Source of the DNA: an uncultured Clostridia bacterium
Lineage (GTDB): Bacteria > Bacillota > Clostridia > Oscillospirales > Acutalibacteraceae
DNA length: 56,631 nt
Direction: 5' to 3'
Assembly (NCBI GenBank): GCA_947627345.1
Contig: CANQVS010000014.1
Location: 1-56,631, forward strand
The translations under genes and the position numbers were made by a program. Positions within the stretch are counted from its first letter, which is position 1; each line of letters starts with the position of its first letter. Under the pieces are notes generated by a model, which made no database searches, was not told the DNA's origin, and saw only the letters and a program-made list of their open reading frames with translations. This document shows, one piece after another, positions 8,102 to 16,896 of this stretch.

Positions 8102-9265
8102 TCAATTTAGGAAATACTTATTTGTAATCAGAAAGTCCGCACCTAAATCAATCATTTTAAAAGCCGATTCCCGGGTATTTGTATCGTAACATCCTACTTT
8201 AAGCTTATACTTATGGGCTGTTTTTATATCTTCCTTTTTTAAATACTCGGTAAACTGCATTATAAAAACGTCTGCCTTATTTTCGCCTGCAAACCGTATA
8301 CCTGTTTCAATATCGGCCTCACTTTGTGGCAGTATTAAAAATCCTGTGCGGCAATCATACTCTTTAAGTTTATGTAAAAACTCCTCACTTGATGTAAAAA
8401 CCGTAGCCTTATCAAGCATATTATACTTTTTGATAATCGAAACAAGCTTTTCTATTCCGCTGTATGACAGCTCAAGATTTTTTGTATGAAGATAAATATT
8501 CATCTTATACTTTGAGGCAGTGCTGATAGCTTCTTCCAATGAAACGAGATATTGGGTTTTGTATTTTTCTACGTTAACTCCCTTTGTTATAGGATAATTT
8601 TTTCGAGTAGACTCCGTAACGGATTTTACATTTTCATCAACGTCTGTATTTACAAAAAGATTCTTTTCGTGTGAAATAATGAGGTCGCCGGAAAATGTTT
8701 CCCAATAATCGGTTTCAAAGCCCTTGTACCCGAACTCATACGCTTTTTTGTATGACGCAAGCGTGTTTTCGGGTGCCTCGTCCATGGCTCCGCGGTGGCC
8801 TACTACCTCTATCATATCTGAAATTGTCACAACTTCCGTTTTAGTGGATTTTTCGCTGTAATCGTTCCAGTTCCAAACCTTTTTATAAGACTTAACAGCG
8901 TACCTTGTGTCGCTGAAATATGTAACAAAAGAATTTGTTTTTTTATTTAATTTTTTTATCGCTTGAAATTTATTTGTTTTATAATTGTATTTGTATAGCT
9001 TATAGCCTTGCGCCCCCTTAACCGGGCTCCATTTAAGCATAACTCTGCCGTCAACCTGTTCAACCGCCGTAAAACTTTTTGGCGGATTAAGCGGTTTTAC
9101 AAAGGTTCGATAAATTTCACGCCTGTTGCTGTAACCTAAAAGAGATATATACAATACAATTAAGAGAAAAAGAAAAAAGAATAAAAGCTTTCTCTGTCTC
9201 CTTCTTTTTCGCCCAAGATTTCGTCCGCGGTAAACCGGCGTAATGTACTGTGTTTTTTTTAACAT
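8102..9265 (-). CDS. Membrane-anchored FN3-like and GDPD-domain protein
   Basis: 387 residues with a very basic cytosolic N-terminus (about 14-26), one membrane segment (about 27-45), a fibronectin type III-like domain (about 60-148, with VMLKWSPVKGAQGYKLYKY) and a GDPD domain (151-387). His157-Arg158, PENT (165-168), Glu184 and Asp186 are kept. The catalytic HD pair reads His199-Glu200 and the third metal ligand is His260 (YLHTK). It is clearly more divergent than its two downstream neighbours, though it shares the Glu-to-His change. It is first in the run of three GDPD genes and sits just downstream of a structured repeat element. Activity is uncertain because of the changed residues. Confidence 0.85.
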   Translation of the reverse strand: MLKKTQYITPVYRGRNLGRKRRRQRKLLFFFLFLLIVLYISLLGYSNRREIYRTFVKPLNPPKSFTAVEQVDGRVMLKWSPVKGAQGYKLYKYNYKTNKFQAIKKLNKKTNSFVTYFSDTRYAVKSYKKVWNWNDYSEKSTKTEVVTISDMIEVVGHRGAMDEAPENTLASYKKAYEFGYKGFETDYWETFSGDLIISHEKNLFVNTDVDENVKSVTESTRKNYPITKGVNVEKYKTQYLVSLEEAISTASKYKMNIYLHTKNLELSYSGIEKLVSIIKKYNMLDKATVFTSSEEFLHKLKEYDCRTGFLILPQSEADIETGIRFAGENKADVFIMQFTEYLKKEDIKTAHKYKLKVGCYDTNTRESAFKMIDLGADFLITNKYFLN

Positions 9266-9277
9266 AAAACTCCCTTC

Positions 9278-9442
9278 AAATCAAAGCAACGCTTTGCCTT
9301 GCTTGTAAGGGGCAAAGCGTGCGACAGATTTCATCCTGCGCAGGGAGCATTAGCTCCTCAGGGTTGGGGATTTGTCCCCGCTGAAATTCTGAAATGTCCC
9401 CCGCCGTCTAAGAGAAGGTGGACATCTGCGCTTGGTTATATT
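9278..9442 (-). repeat. Multi-hairpin intergenic element, copy A
   Basis: About 165 bases between pyrD and the first GDPD gene, richer in G+C than the intergenic surroundings. Copy B lies upstream of alr. Read on the minus strand it has, in order, a GTCC...GGGGAC hairpin, a TTTCAGCGGGG...CCCC hairpin, GGAGCTAATGCTCC nested inside CCTG...CGCAGG, and GCTTTGCC...GGCAAAGC. Several stems differ from copy B by compensating changes, which points to selection on structure. It may be a leader RNA or a miniature mobile element; no transposase is nearby. Confidence 0.7.
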
Positions 9443-9457
9443 CTGTTTTACTCTGAC

Positions 9458-10369
9458 TTACCAAGGTATTACCGAACCTGTCAGCTCACTTATTGAGCTG
9501 ATATTTTTTTCTTCCATATAATTTTTCAGATTGTAGTTTATTTTCAGCGGAGCATAAGGGTCATTAAACAATACTGTACCGATTTGCAAGGCTGTTGCCC
9601 CTGCCATAAGCATCTCGACAGCGTCCTGCCATTTTGAAATTCCGCCCATTCCGACTATAGGAATTTTAACAGCGTTATAAACCTGCCATACCATACGAAC
9701 GGCAACAGGAAATACCGCTGGACCGCTTAAACCGCCCGTATTATTGCGTATAATCGGTCTTTTTGAATTTATGTCAATTCTCATACCCGTGATGGTATTT
9801 ATCATAGAGATGACGTCCGCGCCGTTAAATTCTGCGGACTTCGCAATCTCCGCAATATCGGTTACATTCGGGCTTAATTTTACCATAAGAGGTTTTTTGC
9901 AATGCTTTCTTACCTCTGACGTTATATTTCCCACTGACTCGCATGATGTTCCAAACTGAACTCCACCGCTTTTTACGTTGGGACAGCTTATATTAAGCTC
10001 AATAAAATCGACGCTTGTTTCCGATAATTTTTCCGCCATAGCGCAGTAATCCTCTACGGTGTTTCCCGCTATGTTAGCAATTACGACCGTGTTCTGAGCT
10101 TTTAGCCAATCTAAATCATATTTGATAAAATGGTCAATTCCGGGGTTTTGAAGTCCGACCGCGTTTAAAATTCCGCCCTCTGTTTCAGCAATTCTCGGAG
10201 GAAGATTACCGCTGCGTTCTTCAAGAGTAATTCCCTTACAGGATACGCCTCCCAAATTTGAAAGCGGATAAAATTCAGCAAATTCACGTCCGAAACCAAA
10301 TGTTCCCGATGCCGCGATAAGAGGACTGTTAAGTTCTACTCCGCATAAATTCACCTTTAAATTACTCAT
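9458..10369 (-). CDS. pyrD: Dihydroorotate dehydrogenase B, catalytic subunit
   Basis: Oxidises dihydroorotate to orotate in pyrimidine synthesis as the FMN subunit of the NAD-dependent class 1B enzyme. The 303 residues show the family motifs NAVGLQNPG, FIELNISCPN with the class 1 catalytic-base Cys at residue 129, the phosphate-binding GGISKWQDA and the C-terminal ALQIGTVLF. The presence of PyrK just upstream and a Cys rather than Ser base both mark type 1B. The start overlaps the pyrK stop by eight bases, so translation is probably coupled. It is the last gene of the alr-to-pyrD operon. Confidence 0.97.
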   Translation of the reverse strand: MSNLKVNLCGVELNSPLIAASGTFGFGREFAEFYPLSNLGGVSCKGITLEERSGNLPPRIAETEGGILNAVGLQNPGIDHFIKYDLDWLKAQNTVVIANIAGNTVEDYCAMAEKLSETSVDFIELNISCPNVKSGGVQFGTSCESVGNITSEVRKHCKKPLMVKLSPNVTDIAEIAKSAEFNGADVISMINTITGMRIDINSKRPIIRNNTGGLSGPAVFPVAVRMVWQVYNAVKIPIVGMGGISKWQDAVEMLMAGATALQIGTVLFNDPYAPLKINYNLKNYMEEKNISSISELTGSVIPW

Positions 10370-11117
10370 TATAGAACACCTCCTCTGAATCGTAAACAGG
10401 ACCGTAACGGCATACCTGCGTCATCATTTCTTCATTGCCGACCTTAGTTTTACAAGCACAGACAAGACACGCGCCTATTCCGCATCCCATTCGCTCCTCA
10501 AGTGAAACCTGACATTTAACCTTTCCTCTGCATACATCCGCGACAGCTTTCAGCATAGGTATAGGACCGCAGGCACATACCTCGTCAATTTCGTCAAGGT
10601 GTTCTTTTAAAACATCGGTTACAAATCCGTGTATCCCTGCGGAGCCGTCGTCTGTAGCAAGATATAAAGCATCGGTAATTTTTTTAAAATCATCCTGTAA
10701 AATAACTAAATCCTTATTTCTGAATCCCGTAATAATCATAGGGTTTTTCGTCTGCTTAGCGCTGAAAAGAAGCGGAGGGACGCCTATACCGCCGCCTACA
10801 AAACAGTAGCGTTTTCCATCTTTTATTTCAAAGCCGTTTCCCAAAGGAGCAAGGATTTCAACCTCATCGCCGACCTTCATTTGTGACATAATCTCCGTAC
10901 CCTCTCCCTTAACCTGAAAAACAAGCCTAAGGGTGTTTTCTCCCGCGTCGCAGATTGATATAGGACGGCGCAAGGTCTTTCCCGGAACCTTTATATTTAC
11001 AAATTGTCCGCATTTTGCAAGCTTTGAAAGCTCACGGTTTTCAACGGTCCAGTCAAAAATTCCGCGGGCTATTTCCTCATTTTTAATCAATTTAAAAGGC
11101 CTTGTATCGTAAATCAT
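10362..11117 (-). CDS. pyrK: Dihydroorotate dehydrogenase B, electron transfer subunit
   Basis: The FAD and 2Fe-2S subunit that passes electrons from PyrD to NAD. It has a ferredoxin-reductase-like fold with RRPISI for FAD, GGGIGVPPLL for nucleotide binding, and a C-terminal cysteine cluster CGIGACLVCAC plus a later Cys for the iron-sulfur centre. An ATG at 11147 is in frame, but the ATG at 11117 follows AAGGAG by six bases, does not overlap the upstream gene, and gives the usual MIYDTRPFKL beginning, so it is preferred (251 residues). Confidence 0.96.
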   Translation of the reverse strand: MIYDTRPFKLIKNEEIARGIFDWTVENRELSKLAKCGQFVNIKVPGKTLRRPISICDAGENTLRLVFQVKGEGTEIMSQMKVGDEVEILAPLGNGFEIKDGKRYCFVGGGIGVPPLLFSAKQTKNPMIITGFRNKDLVILQDDFKKITDALYLATDDGSAGIHGFVTDVLKEHLDEIDEVCACGPIPMLKAVADVCRGKVKCQVSLEERMGCGIGACLVCACKTKVGNEEMMTQVCRYGPVYDSEEVFYNE

Positions 11118-11127
11118 ACTTTTCTCC

Positions 11128-12423
11128 TTATCTGTATTGAAGTTCAACGGTTATGGTATTTAAATTTTTCTTTTTAGTAACGGAAACAGACGTCTGTAAA
11201 ACATCGGAGCCTAAAATAGAGTTTGCTTTCTTTATATAATTTGAAAATCCGAAAATATCGTCGTCAAAAAGCTGGTCGTAGGTCATTTTATAATTCATAT
11301 TATCTGGGTCTACATAAATATAGAAATAATCTTCTCTTTTTTCCGCGGCTTTTGCTAAATCTTCAGCCAGATTGTTATCTGTGATATCGCTCACAACAGA
11401 GCCTTTATATTTATAGTAGTTATACTTTGTCGCCGTACATTCGGGAATAATAAGATTTACGGTCTTTATTGTACCGTCATCCGAAAAAAGCTCACTGTCG
11501 CTGTATTCGGTCATTTTCGGCACTAATTTATGTGTTTTCTTCAGCTGTTTTGAAGTGATATTAAAATTGTCATACATAAAGAAGTCGCCGGTATCGTCCC
11601 AAGTTACGTCAGTATAATACCAATCTCCTCCAATTTTAACGGCATTCCATATATGGCCCGAATCGGTATTAGAGCCATTTACGGTAACGGATTCAATTCC
11701 TACATACGAAAGAAGTAATTGAAAAGCCGAAGTATAACCCATACATACCGCGCTTTGATTTACAAGGCATCCGTAAATGCTGTAAGGGTCTTTTTTATTT
11801 TGGCTTTTTTCAAGATATTTACAGTTTTTTATAAGATAATCGTGAAAATAAAGCTCAAGTTCAAACTCCGACATTCCCTTTTTCAGCTTAGATAAAAGAC
11901 TGTTTATAACCGCGTTAATCTGTTTAAGCTTTTTATTATACTCGTTCTCGGTCATAGTGGCATACAGGCGTATGTTAACAGAATCCTCGGAAATGGAATA
12001 CGCATAAGGTTCGTCAAGCCAAAAAAGCTGTGGATTATCCTGAAAAACGGCAAAATACGCCTTTGCAAGCTGGCGCCGTGTTATTGAACAGTCTACCCTA
12101 AAGCTTTCCATCTTATAGCTTGTATCGTAGCTGTTCTCTTTTTCATCTGTAAAATCGGTACAATGTGAAAGGATTTCATTATACACAATCCTTTCGCTTT
12201 CATTTTCAAGAGTATTATAACCTGCTGTTAAGGAGATTTTTTTATAATACGGAGAGAATTTTATCTCTTTATCAAGCTTGCTTTTATCAACTTTTACCGA
12301 ATTTGCTTTGTTTGTATTTTTATATATACTTTTTGTTGTTTTTGTAACCTGTACAATTTGAGTACAGGACGAAAGCAGTACAGAAATTATGAGTAAAATC
12401 GGAATTATAATTCTTTTATACAA
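11128..12423 (-). CDS. Transglutaminase-like lipoprotein
   Basis: 431 residues with a lipoprotein signal peptide (LSSC, Cys20), so it is expected on the outside of the membrane. A transglutaminase-core domain lies near 185-285 with the full catalytic triad: Cys227 in SAVCMGYTSAF, His257 in SGHIWNAV and Asp272 in YYTDVTWDD. In bacteria this fold usually acts as a cysteine protease or amidase rather than a crosslinker. The substrate is unknown. It sits 12 bases after tsaD and 10 bases before pyrK inside a housekeeping operon, which gives no clear functional hint. Confidence 0.85.
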   Translation of the reverse strand: MYKRIIIPILLIISVLLSSCTQIVQVTKTTKSIYKNTNKANSVKVDKSKLDKEIKFSPYYKKISLTAGYNTLENESERIVYNEILSHCTDFTDEKENSYDTSYKMESFRVDCSITRRQLAKAYFAVFQDNPQLFWLDEPYAYSISEDSVNIRLYATMTENEYNKKLKQINAVINSLLSKLKKGMSEFELELYFHDYLIKNCKYLEKSQNKKDPYSIYGCLVNQSAVCMGYTSAFQLLLSYVGIESVTVNGSNTDSGHIWNAVKIGGDWYYTDVTWDDTGDFFMYDNFNITSKQLKKTHKLVPKMTEYSDSELFSDDGTIKTVNLIIPECTATKYNYYKYKGSVVSDITDNNLAEDLAKAAEKREDYFYIYVDPDNMNYKMTYDQLFDDDIFGFSNYIKKANSILGSDVLQTSVSVTKKKNLNTITVELQYR

Positions 12424-12435
12424 TTATTTCATCCT

Positions 12436-13446
12436 TTATCTATAATCTATCGGAAGCGTTGCAACCGCGTTTAAACTTAAATCTGCTATATTTCCGCTTA
12501 AATATTCATAGTAGCCCTGCGAACCCACCATAGCCGCATTATCGGTGCATACGCTCATATCGGGCTTGTAAAATGTAAAACCGTTTTTCTGCGCCTCCTC
12601 GTCAAGACGCTTTCTCAAAAGAGAGTTGGCGGAAACTCCTCCTGCAACGACAAGCCTATTTACGTTATAATCCTTAGCCGCCTTTATAAAATTAGAAACA
12701 AGCAAATCCACAACGGCAAACCTGAATGACGCGCAAATATCCTCTTTCGGAATTTCCCCGCCCTTTTGCTTAATATTATGTATAAGATTGATAACAGATG
12801 TCTTTAAGCCCGAAAAGCTGAAATCATACGGAGCGTCCTTAACCGTCGGACGCGGAAATTCAAAAGCCTTTTCATTTCCAAGCTCCGCAACCCTGTCCAT
12901 TTCTATTCCGCCGGGATAGGACATTCCCATAGTCCTCGCGGCCTTGTCAAAAGCCTCGCCCGCCGCGTCGTCACGAGTTTTTCCGATAACCTTCATCTTT
13001 GTGTAGTCATAAACCATAACTATGTGGCTGTGTCCTCCGCTTACGACAAGACACATAAACGGCGGTTTTAATTCTGTATGAGAAATATAATTTGAGGCTA
13101 TGTGACTTCTCAGATGATGAGTAGGAATAAGAGGTTTTCCGCCTGAAAGCGAAAGCCCTTTTGCAAAATTAACTCCTACAAGCAACGCGCCGATTAATCC
13201 AGGGGCGTGTGTGACGGCGATTGCATCAATATCCTCCATCGTGAGATTAGCGTCAGCAAGCGCGGTTTTAAATACGGGTACTATTGCCTCGGCGTGACGG
13301 CGTGATGCTATCTCCGGGACAACTCCTCCGTAAAGCTTATGCTCCTCCACCTGTGACGCTATTACAGAGCTTAACACCTTTCTTCCGTCCTCGACTACCG
13401 CTGCGGCTGTTTCATCGCAGGACGTTTCTATTGATAATATTTTCAT
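12436..13446 (-). CDS. tsaD: tRNA N6-adenosine threonylcarbamoyltransferase TsaD
   Basis: Transfers the threonylcarbamoyl group to A37 of tRNAs that read ANN codons. The 336 residues are the usual length and start with the ASKHA motif LSIETSCDETAAAV. The metal-binding pair His111 and His115 (HHLRSH) and GGHSHIV, GAEAFDK-like and VAGGVSANSLLR motifs are present. It directly abuts rimI. The partner gene tsaB, which often stands before rimI, is absent at this locus and would have to be elsewhere. Confidence 0.97.
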   Translation of the reverse strand: MKILSIETSCDETAAAVVEDGRKVLSSVIASQVEEHKLYGGVVPEIASRRHAEAIVPVFKTALADANLTMEDIDAIAVTHAPGLIGALLVGVNFAKGLSLSGGKPLIPTHHLRSHIASNYISHTELKPPFMCLVVSGGHSHIVMVYDYTKMKVIGKTRDDAAGEAFDKAARTMGMSYPGGIEMDRVAELGNEKAFEFPRPTVKDAPYDFSFSGLKTSVINLIHNIKQKGGEIPKEDICASFRFAVVDLLVSNFIKAAKDYNVNRLVVAGGVSANSLLRKRLDEEAQKNGFTFYKPDMSVCTDNAAMVGSQGYYEYLSGNIADLSLNAVATLPIDYR

Positions 13447-13893
13447 TTAATTTTCCTTTTCAGAATTAAAATATTTTGTCAGCAACAGAGCATTTTCTAA
13501 AGGATTTGAGTAGTAATTATTTCTTTCGCCGACTTTTTTAAATCCAAGTGAAAAATAAAGCTTTAAAGCAATGATATTTGAGGGTCTGACCTCCAATGTC
13601 AGAAAACTCAATTTTTCCTTATAATTCTCAATTACAAAATTTACAAGGGCCTTACCCGCACCCCGACCTCTGAAATCAGGATGAACGGCAACATTGAGAA
13701 TATAACCCTCGTCAGCCGAAATGCCGACTCCTATATAGCCGATAATACTGTTTTCAAAGGCTGTAAAAAATTTATTTGACGCGTTTTTAAATGAACTTTT
13801 TATGCTCTCTTCACTCCAGGGTCTTGAAAAACAAAGCTTTTCAAGCTCGGCAATTTCGGGAATTTCACTTTCCTTTAGCTTATCAATAGTCAT
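13447..13893 (-). CDS. rimI: Ribosomal protein S18-alanine N-acetyltransferase
   Basis: A 148-residue GNAT acetyltransferase. The acetyl-CoA motif is seen as VHPDFRGRGAGKALV (about 75-89), and the LTLEVRPSNIIALKLYFSLGFKKVGERNNYY segment near the C-terminus is characteristic of RimI. It acetylates the N-terminus of S18 in known cases. Its placement between the phosphatase gene (four-base overlap) and tsaD fits the common rimI-tsaD linkage. Confidence 0.92.
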   Translation of the reverse strand: MTIDKLKESEIPEIAELEKLCFSRPWSEESIKSSFKNASNKFFTAFENSIIGYIGVGISADEGYILNVAVHPDFRGRGAGKALVNFVIENYKEKLSFLTLEVRPSNIIALKLYFSLGFKKVGERNNYYSNPLENALLLTKYFNSEKEN

Positions 13894-14333
13894 ACTTGTT
13901 TTGTATAATCATTGGATATATAATCATTAATCGCGTCATATATTTCATCTCGGCAACGGCGATAAGTATCCTCGTCCCCGCCGAACGGGTCGGAAATTTC
14001 TCCGTTTTCAGTACCCAAAACCCAGATTTTATACGGATTGGCTCCAAGCGCGATAAGAGCGTGTTTATGGCGCAAACTCATTGTGAAAATCGCGTCGAAT
14101 TTACTCAAATCCAAATCTCGGACATTAACTGCCTTATGACGTGAAATGTCTATTCCTATCTCTTTACAAACGGTACAAGCGTTAGAGGAGGCGGGCTGTC
14201 CCTTGACAGCGGAAAGTCCCGCGCTTTTGCAGGATACCTGAAAATCCTTATCCTCAGCAATTTTCTCAAAAATACCCTGCGCCATAGGACTGCGACAGGT
14301 ATTTCCCGTACATACAAATAAAACGTTTTTCAT
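13890..14333 (-). CDS. Low-molecular-weight phosphatase, probable protein-arginine phosphatase (YwlE-like)
   Basis: 147 residues with the P-loop CTGNTCRSP: nucleophile Cys8 and Arg14. The general acid is Asp115 in SDPFGGDEDTY, which closely resembles Bacillus subtilis YwlE. Residue 12 is Thr; in YwlE a Thr at this place directs the enzyme to phosphoarginine, whereas tyrosine phosphatases usually have Ile or Leu. The call as an arginine phosphatase is therefore inference from one diagnostic residue and overall similarity. No McsB arginine kinase is in the window. It overlaps rimI by four bases and follows polA by 16. Confidence 0.85.
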   Translation of the reverse strand: MKNVLFVCTGNTCRSPMAQGIFEKIAEDKDFQVSCKSAGLSAVKGQPASSNACTVCKEIGIDISRHKAVNVRDLDLSKFDAIFTMSLRHKHALIALGANPYKIWVLGTENGEISDPFGGDEDTYRRCRDEIYDAINDYISNDYTKQV

Positions 14334-14349
14334 AATTACACCTCGTCAT

Positions 14350-16896
14350 TTAATTTTTAGCGTCATACCAAGTTTCGCCCGCAGAGGCCTCTGCTACCAA
14401 AGGAACATTAAGGCTTACCGCCTTTTCCATTTCCTCCTGTAACAGCATTGCCACCCTAAGCGATTCCTCAACAGGCGCTTCTACAATTAATTCATCGTGA
14501 ACCTGAAGAATAAGTCGTGCTTTCAGATTTTCTTTCTTAATTCGGTCATCGACGTTTACCATGGCTATTTTTATAATATCGGCGGCTGTACCTTGAATGG
14601 GCATATTACGGGCTACTCTCTCTCCGAATGCCCTTGTCATATGGTTACCCGTGTTAAGTTCGGGAAGATACCTCCTTCTTCCGAACATTGTGACAGCATA
14701 TCCATTTTCTCTTGCCTGTTCAACAACATTTTTCATATAATGGTCAATTCCGCTGTAATGGGCAAGATATGATTTTATATAATTAGCCGCCTCTTTGTTG
14801 CTTACTTTTATATCTTTCGCAAGAGAATATGCACCTATTCCGTAAACGATACCGAAATTTACCGCTTTGGCGCGACTTCTCATTTCAGCAGTAACCATAT
14901 CAATCGGCATATTGAAAACCTGAGATGCGGTAATCGCGTGAATATCTACGTTATTTTTAAAAGCGTCAATCATATTTTTATCGTTAGATAAATGAGCGAG
15001 AACTCTAAGCTCAATCTGGCTGTAGTCGGCGTCAATTAAAACACAGCCCTCTTTAGCGATAAAAAACTTTCTCATTTCACGTCCAAGCTCCGTACGGACA
15101 GGAATATTCTGCAAATTGGGCTCGGTTGAACTGATACGTCCCGTTCGGGTTTCAGTCTGATTGAAGTTTGAATGGATACGTCCGTCATCACCGATAACCT
15201 TTAGAAGTCCGTCACAGTAGGTGGATTTAAGCTTTGACAATGCTCTGAAGTTTAAAACCATCTCAACTATCGGATAGCTGTATCTGAGTCCTTCCAAAAC
15301 CTCGGCGCTGGTCGAATAACCGCTTTTAGTTTTCTTTTTAGCGGGTAAACCAAGTTTTTCAAAAAGAACTGTACCAAGCTGTTTCGGTGAATTTATATTA
15401 AATTCATATCCCGCGCAGTTATAAATTTCCTGCTCAAGATTTTTTATCTGAACAGAAAGCATTTCGCCATAAGCGGTAATTCCCTCTTTATCGACTGAAA
15501 ATCCGATATTTTCCATTTTGGAAAGCACATTTGCAAGCGGAATTTCTACATCGTTTAAAAGATGGAGCATACCTTTGTCGTCAATATCACTTAATATTTT
15601 CTCGCTTAACTCAGGCATAAGGTATACCGCGGAATATAATTCTTTTTCAGAATTATTTATTTCGGGCAATTCCAATCCGTAGGATATACAAAGCTTGTCA
15701 AGGCTGTATGAAGATGACGATGGCTGGAGAAGATACGCCGCTAAGAGCAAATCTGTTTTCAGATTTTTTATTTCTATGTTGTTTTTATCCGCATAAGCAA
15801 GAAGCGGTTTACTGTCAAAAGTGTATTTTTCAACGGCATTATCGCAAAGAATCTTTTTAATTTCATCTTCATCTTTTAAAATTCCGACAAAACCGTCGCA
15901 GGCAATTGCAATTCTCACGGAATTATTCTCAAATTCCGAAATAAAATAAAGCTTTTTTAAATTACAGCTTTCAATTTCTTTTACCTCAACGACTTCTTTT
16001 TCAACCGTTTCTTTTAAATCGGGTTTTTCGCTTGAGATTTCCCGAAGCTTTAGCTGGTCTATGAGCTTAAACAATTCAAGCGAACCCATATAGCGTATGG
16101 CCTCTTCAGCGTCAGGCATTTCAACCTTGTAGCTGTCAAAATCGGTGTCAATAGGAACGTCACGTTTAATCTCGCCGAGCATACGGCTCATATAAGCCTG
16201 CTCCTTATCCCTTATTAGCTTTTCACGCATAGCGGGTTTAATATCTATTGTATCAATATTATCATATATATTATCAAGATTTCCGAATCGGCTTATTAAA
16301 TCTGTCGCGCCCTTAGGACCGATTCCCGTTACTCCTGGGATACAGTCGGAACTGTCGCCCTGAATAGCCTTTACATCAATAAGCTGAACAGGAGTTACTC
16401 CGTAATCCTCTTTCACCTTTTCGGGGGTGTAGAAAATATTACCCTTATTTGAGGCTAAATCAACTGTCGTATTTTCGCTTACAAGCTGTAGAGAATCACG
16501 GTCGCCTGTAGCAATAAAACACTTATCACCGTTTTTATCGGCCACAGCCGATAATGTTCCTATAATATCGTCAGCCTCATAGCCCTTGCAGGTCACAAGA
16601 TTGTATCCGAGCATTTTAAGCAATGTTTTAACAGGTTCAAGCTGGCTTGCAAGCTCTTCGGGCATACCCTTTCTGTTTGATTTATAGCCCTCGTACGCCT
16701 TGTGTCGGAAAGTCGGGTCCTTTAAATCAAACGCAATTGCCACGCGGTCGGGTTTTGTGTCGTTTTTCACTTTTTCGAGCATTGTAAGAAATCCGTAAAT
16801 TGCGTTAGTAGGCTGACCGCTTTTTGTTGAAAGCGGACGGATTCCGTAGAACGCTCTGTTTAAGATACTGTTTCCGTCTACAACAAGAATTGTCAT
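14350..16896 (-). CDS. polA: DNA polymerase I
   Basis: 848 residues for repair and Okazaki fragment processing. The N-terminal 5' nuclease begins LVVDGNSILNRAFYG and covers about 1-290. The middle domain (about 300-460) has the position of the 3'-5' exonuclease but lacks the Asp-x-Glu metal motif (it reads YFISEFENNSV), so proofreading is probably lost, as in many Firmicutes. The polymerase domain has motif A DADYSQIELR (about 621), motif B RAKAVNFGIVYGIG and motif C QVHDELIVE (about 797). Its ATG overlaps the alr stop by four bases. Confidence 0.97.
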   Translation of the reverse strand: MTILVVDGNSILNRAFYGIRPLSTKSGQPTNAIYGFLTMLEKVKNDTKPDRVAIAFDLKDPTFRHKAYEGYKSNRKGMPEELASQLEPVKTLLKMLGYNLVTCKGYEADDIIGTLSAVADKNGDKCFIATGDRDSLQLVSENTTVDLASNKGNIFYTPEKVKEDYGVTPVQLIDVKAIQGDSSDCIPGVTGIGPKGATDLISRFGNLDNIYDNIDTIDIKPAMREKLIRDKEQAYMSRMLGEIKRDVPIDTDFDSYKVEMPDAEEAIRYMGSLELFKLIDQLKLREISSEKPDLKETVEKEVVEVKEIESCNLKKLYFISEFENNSVRIAIACDGFVGILKDEDEIKKILCDNAVEKYTFDSKPLLAYADKNNIEIKNLKTDLLLAAYLLQPSSSSYSLDKLCISYGLELPEINNSEKELYSAVYLMPELSEKILSDIDDKGMLHLLNDVEIPLANVLSKMENIGFSVDKEGITAYGEMLSVQIKNLEQEIYNCAGYEFNINSPKQLGTVLFEKLGLPAKKKTKSGYSTSAEVLEGLRYSYPIVEMVLNFRALSKLKSTYCDGLLKVIGDDGRIHSNFNQTETRTGRISSTEPNLQNIPVRTELGREMRKFFIAKEGCVLIDADYSQIELRVLAHLSNDKNMIDAFKNNVDIHAITASQVFNMPIDMVTAEMRSRAKAVNFGIVYGIGAYSLAKDIKVSNKEAANYIKSYLAHYSGIDHYMKNVVEQARENGYAVTMFGRRRYLPELNTGNHMTRAFGERVARNMPIQGTAADIIKIAMVNVDDRIKKENLKARLILQVHDELIVEAPVEESLRVAMLLQEEMEKAVSLNVPLVAEASAGETWYDAKN

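Noticed and set aside
9299..9496. A 65-residue ORF on the plus strand inside element copy A
   Set aside because: It lies almost wholly in the hairpin element, has an odd composition for this genome and is not open in the equivalent way in copy B.
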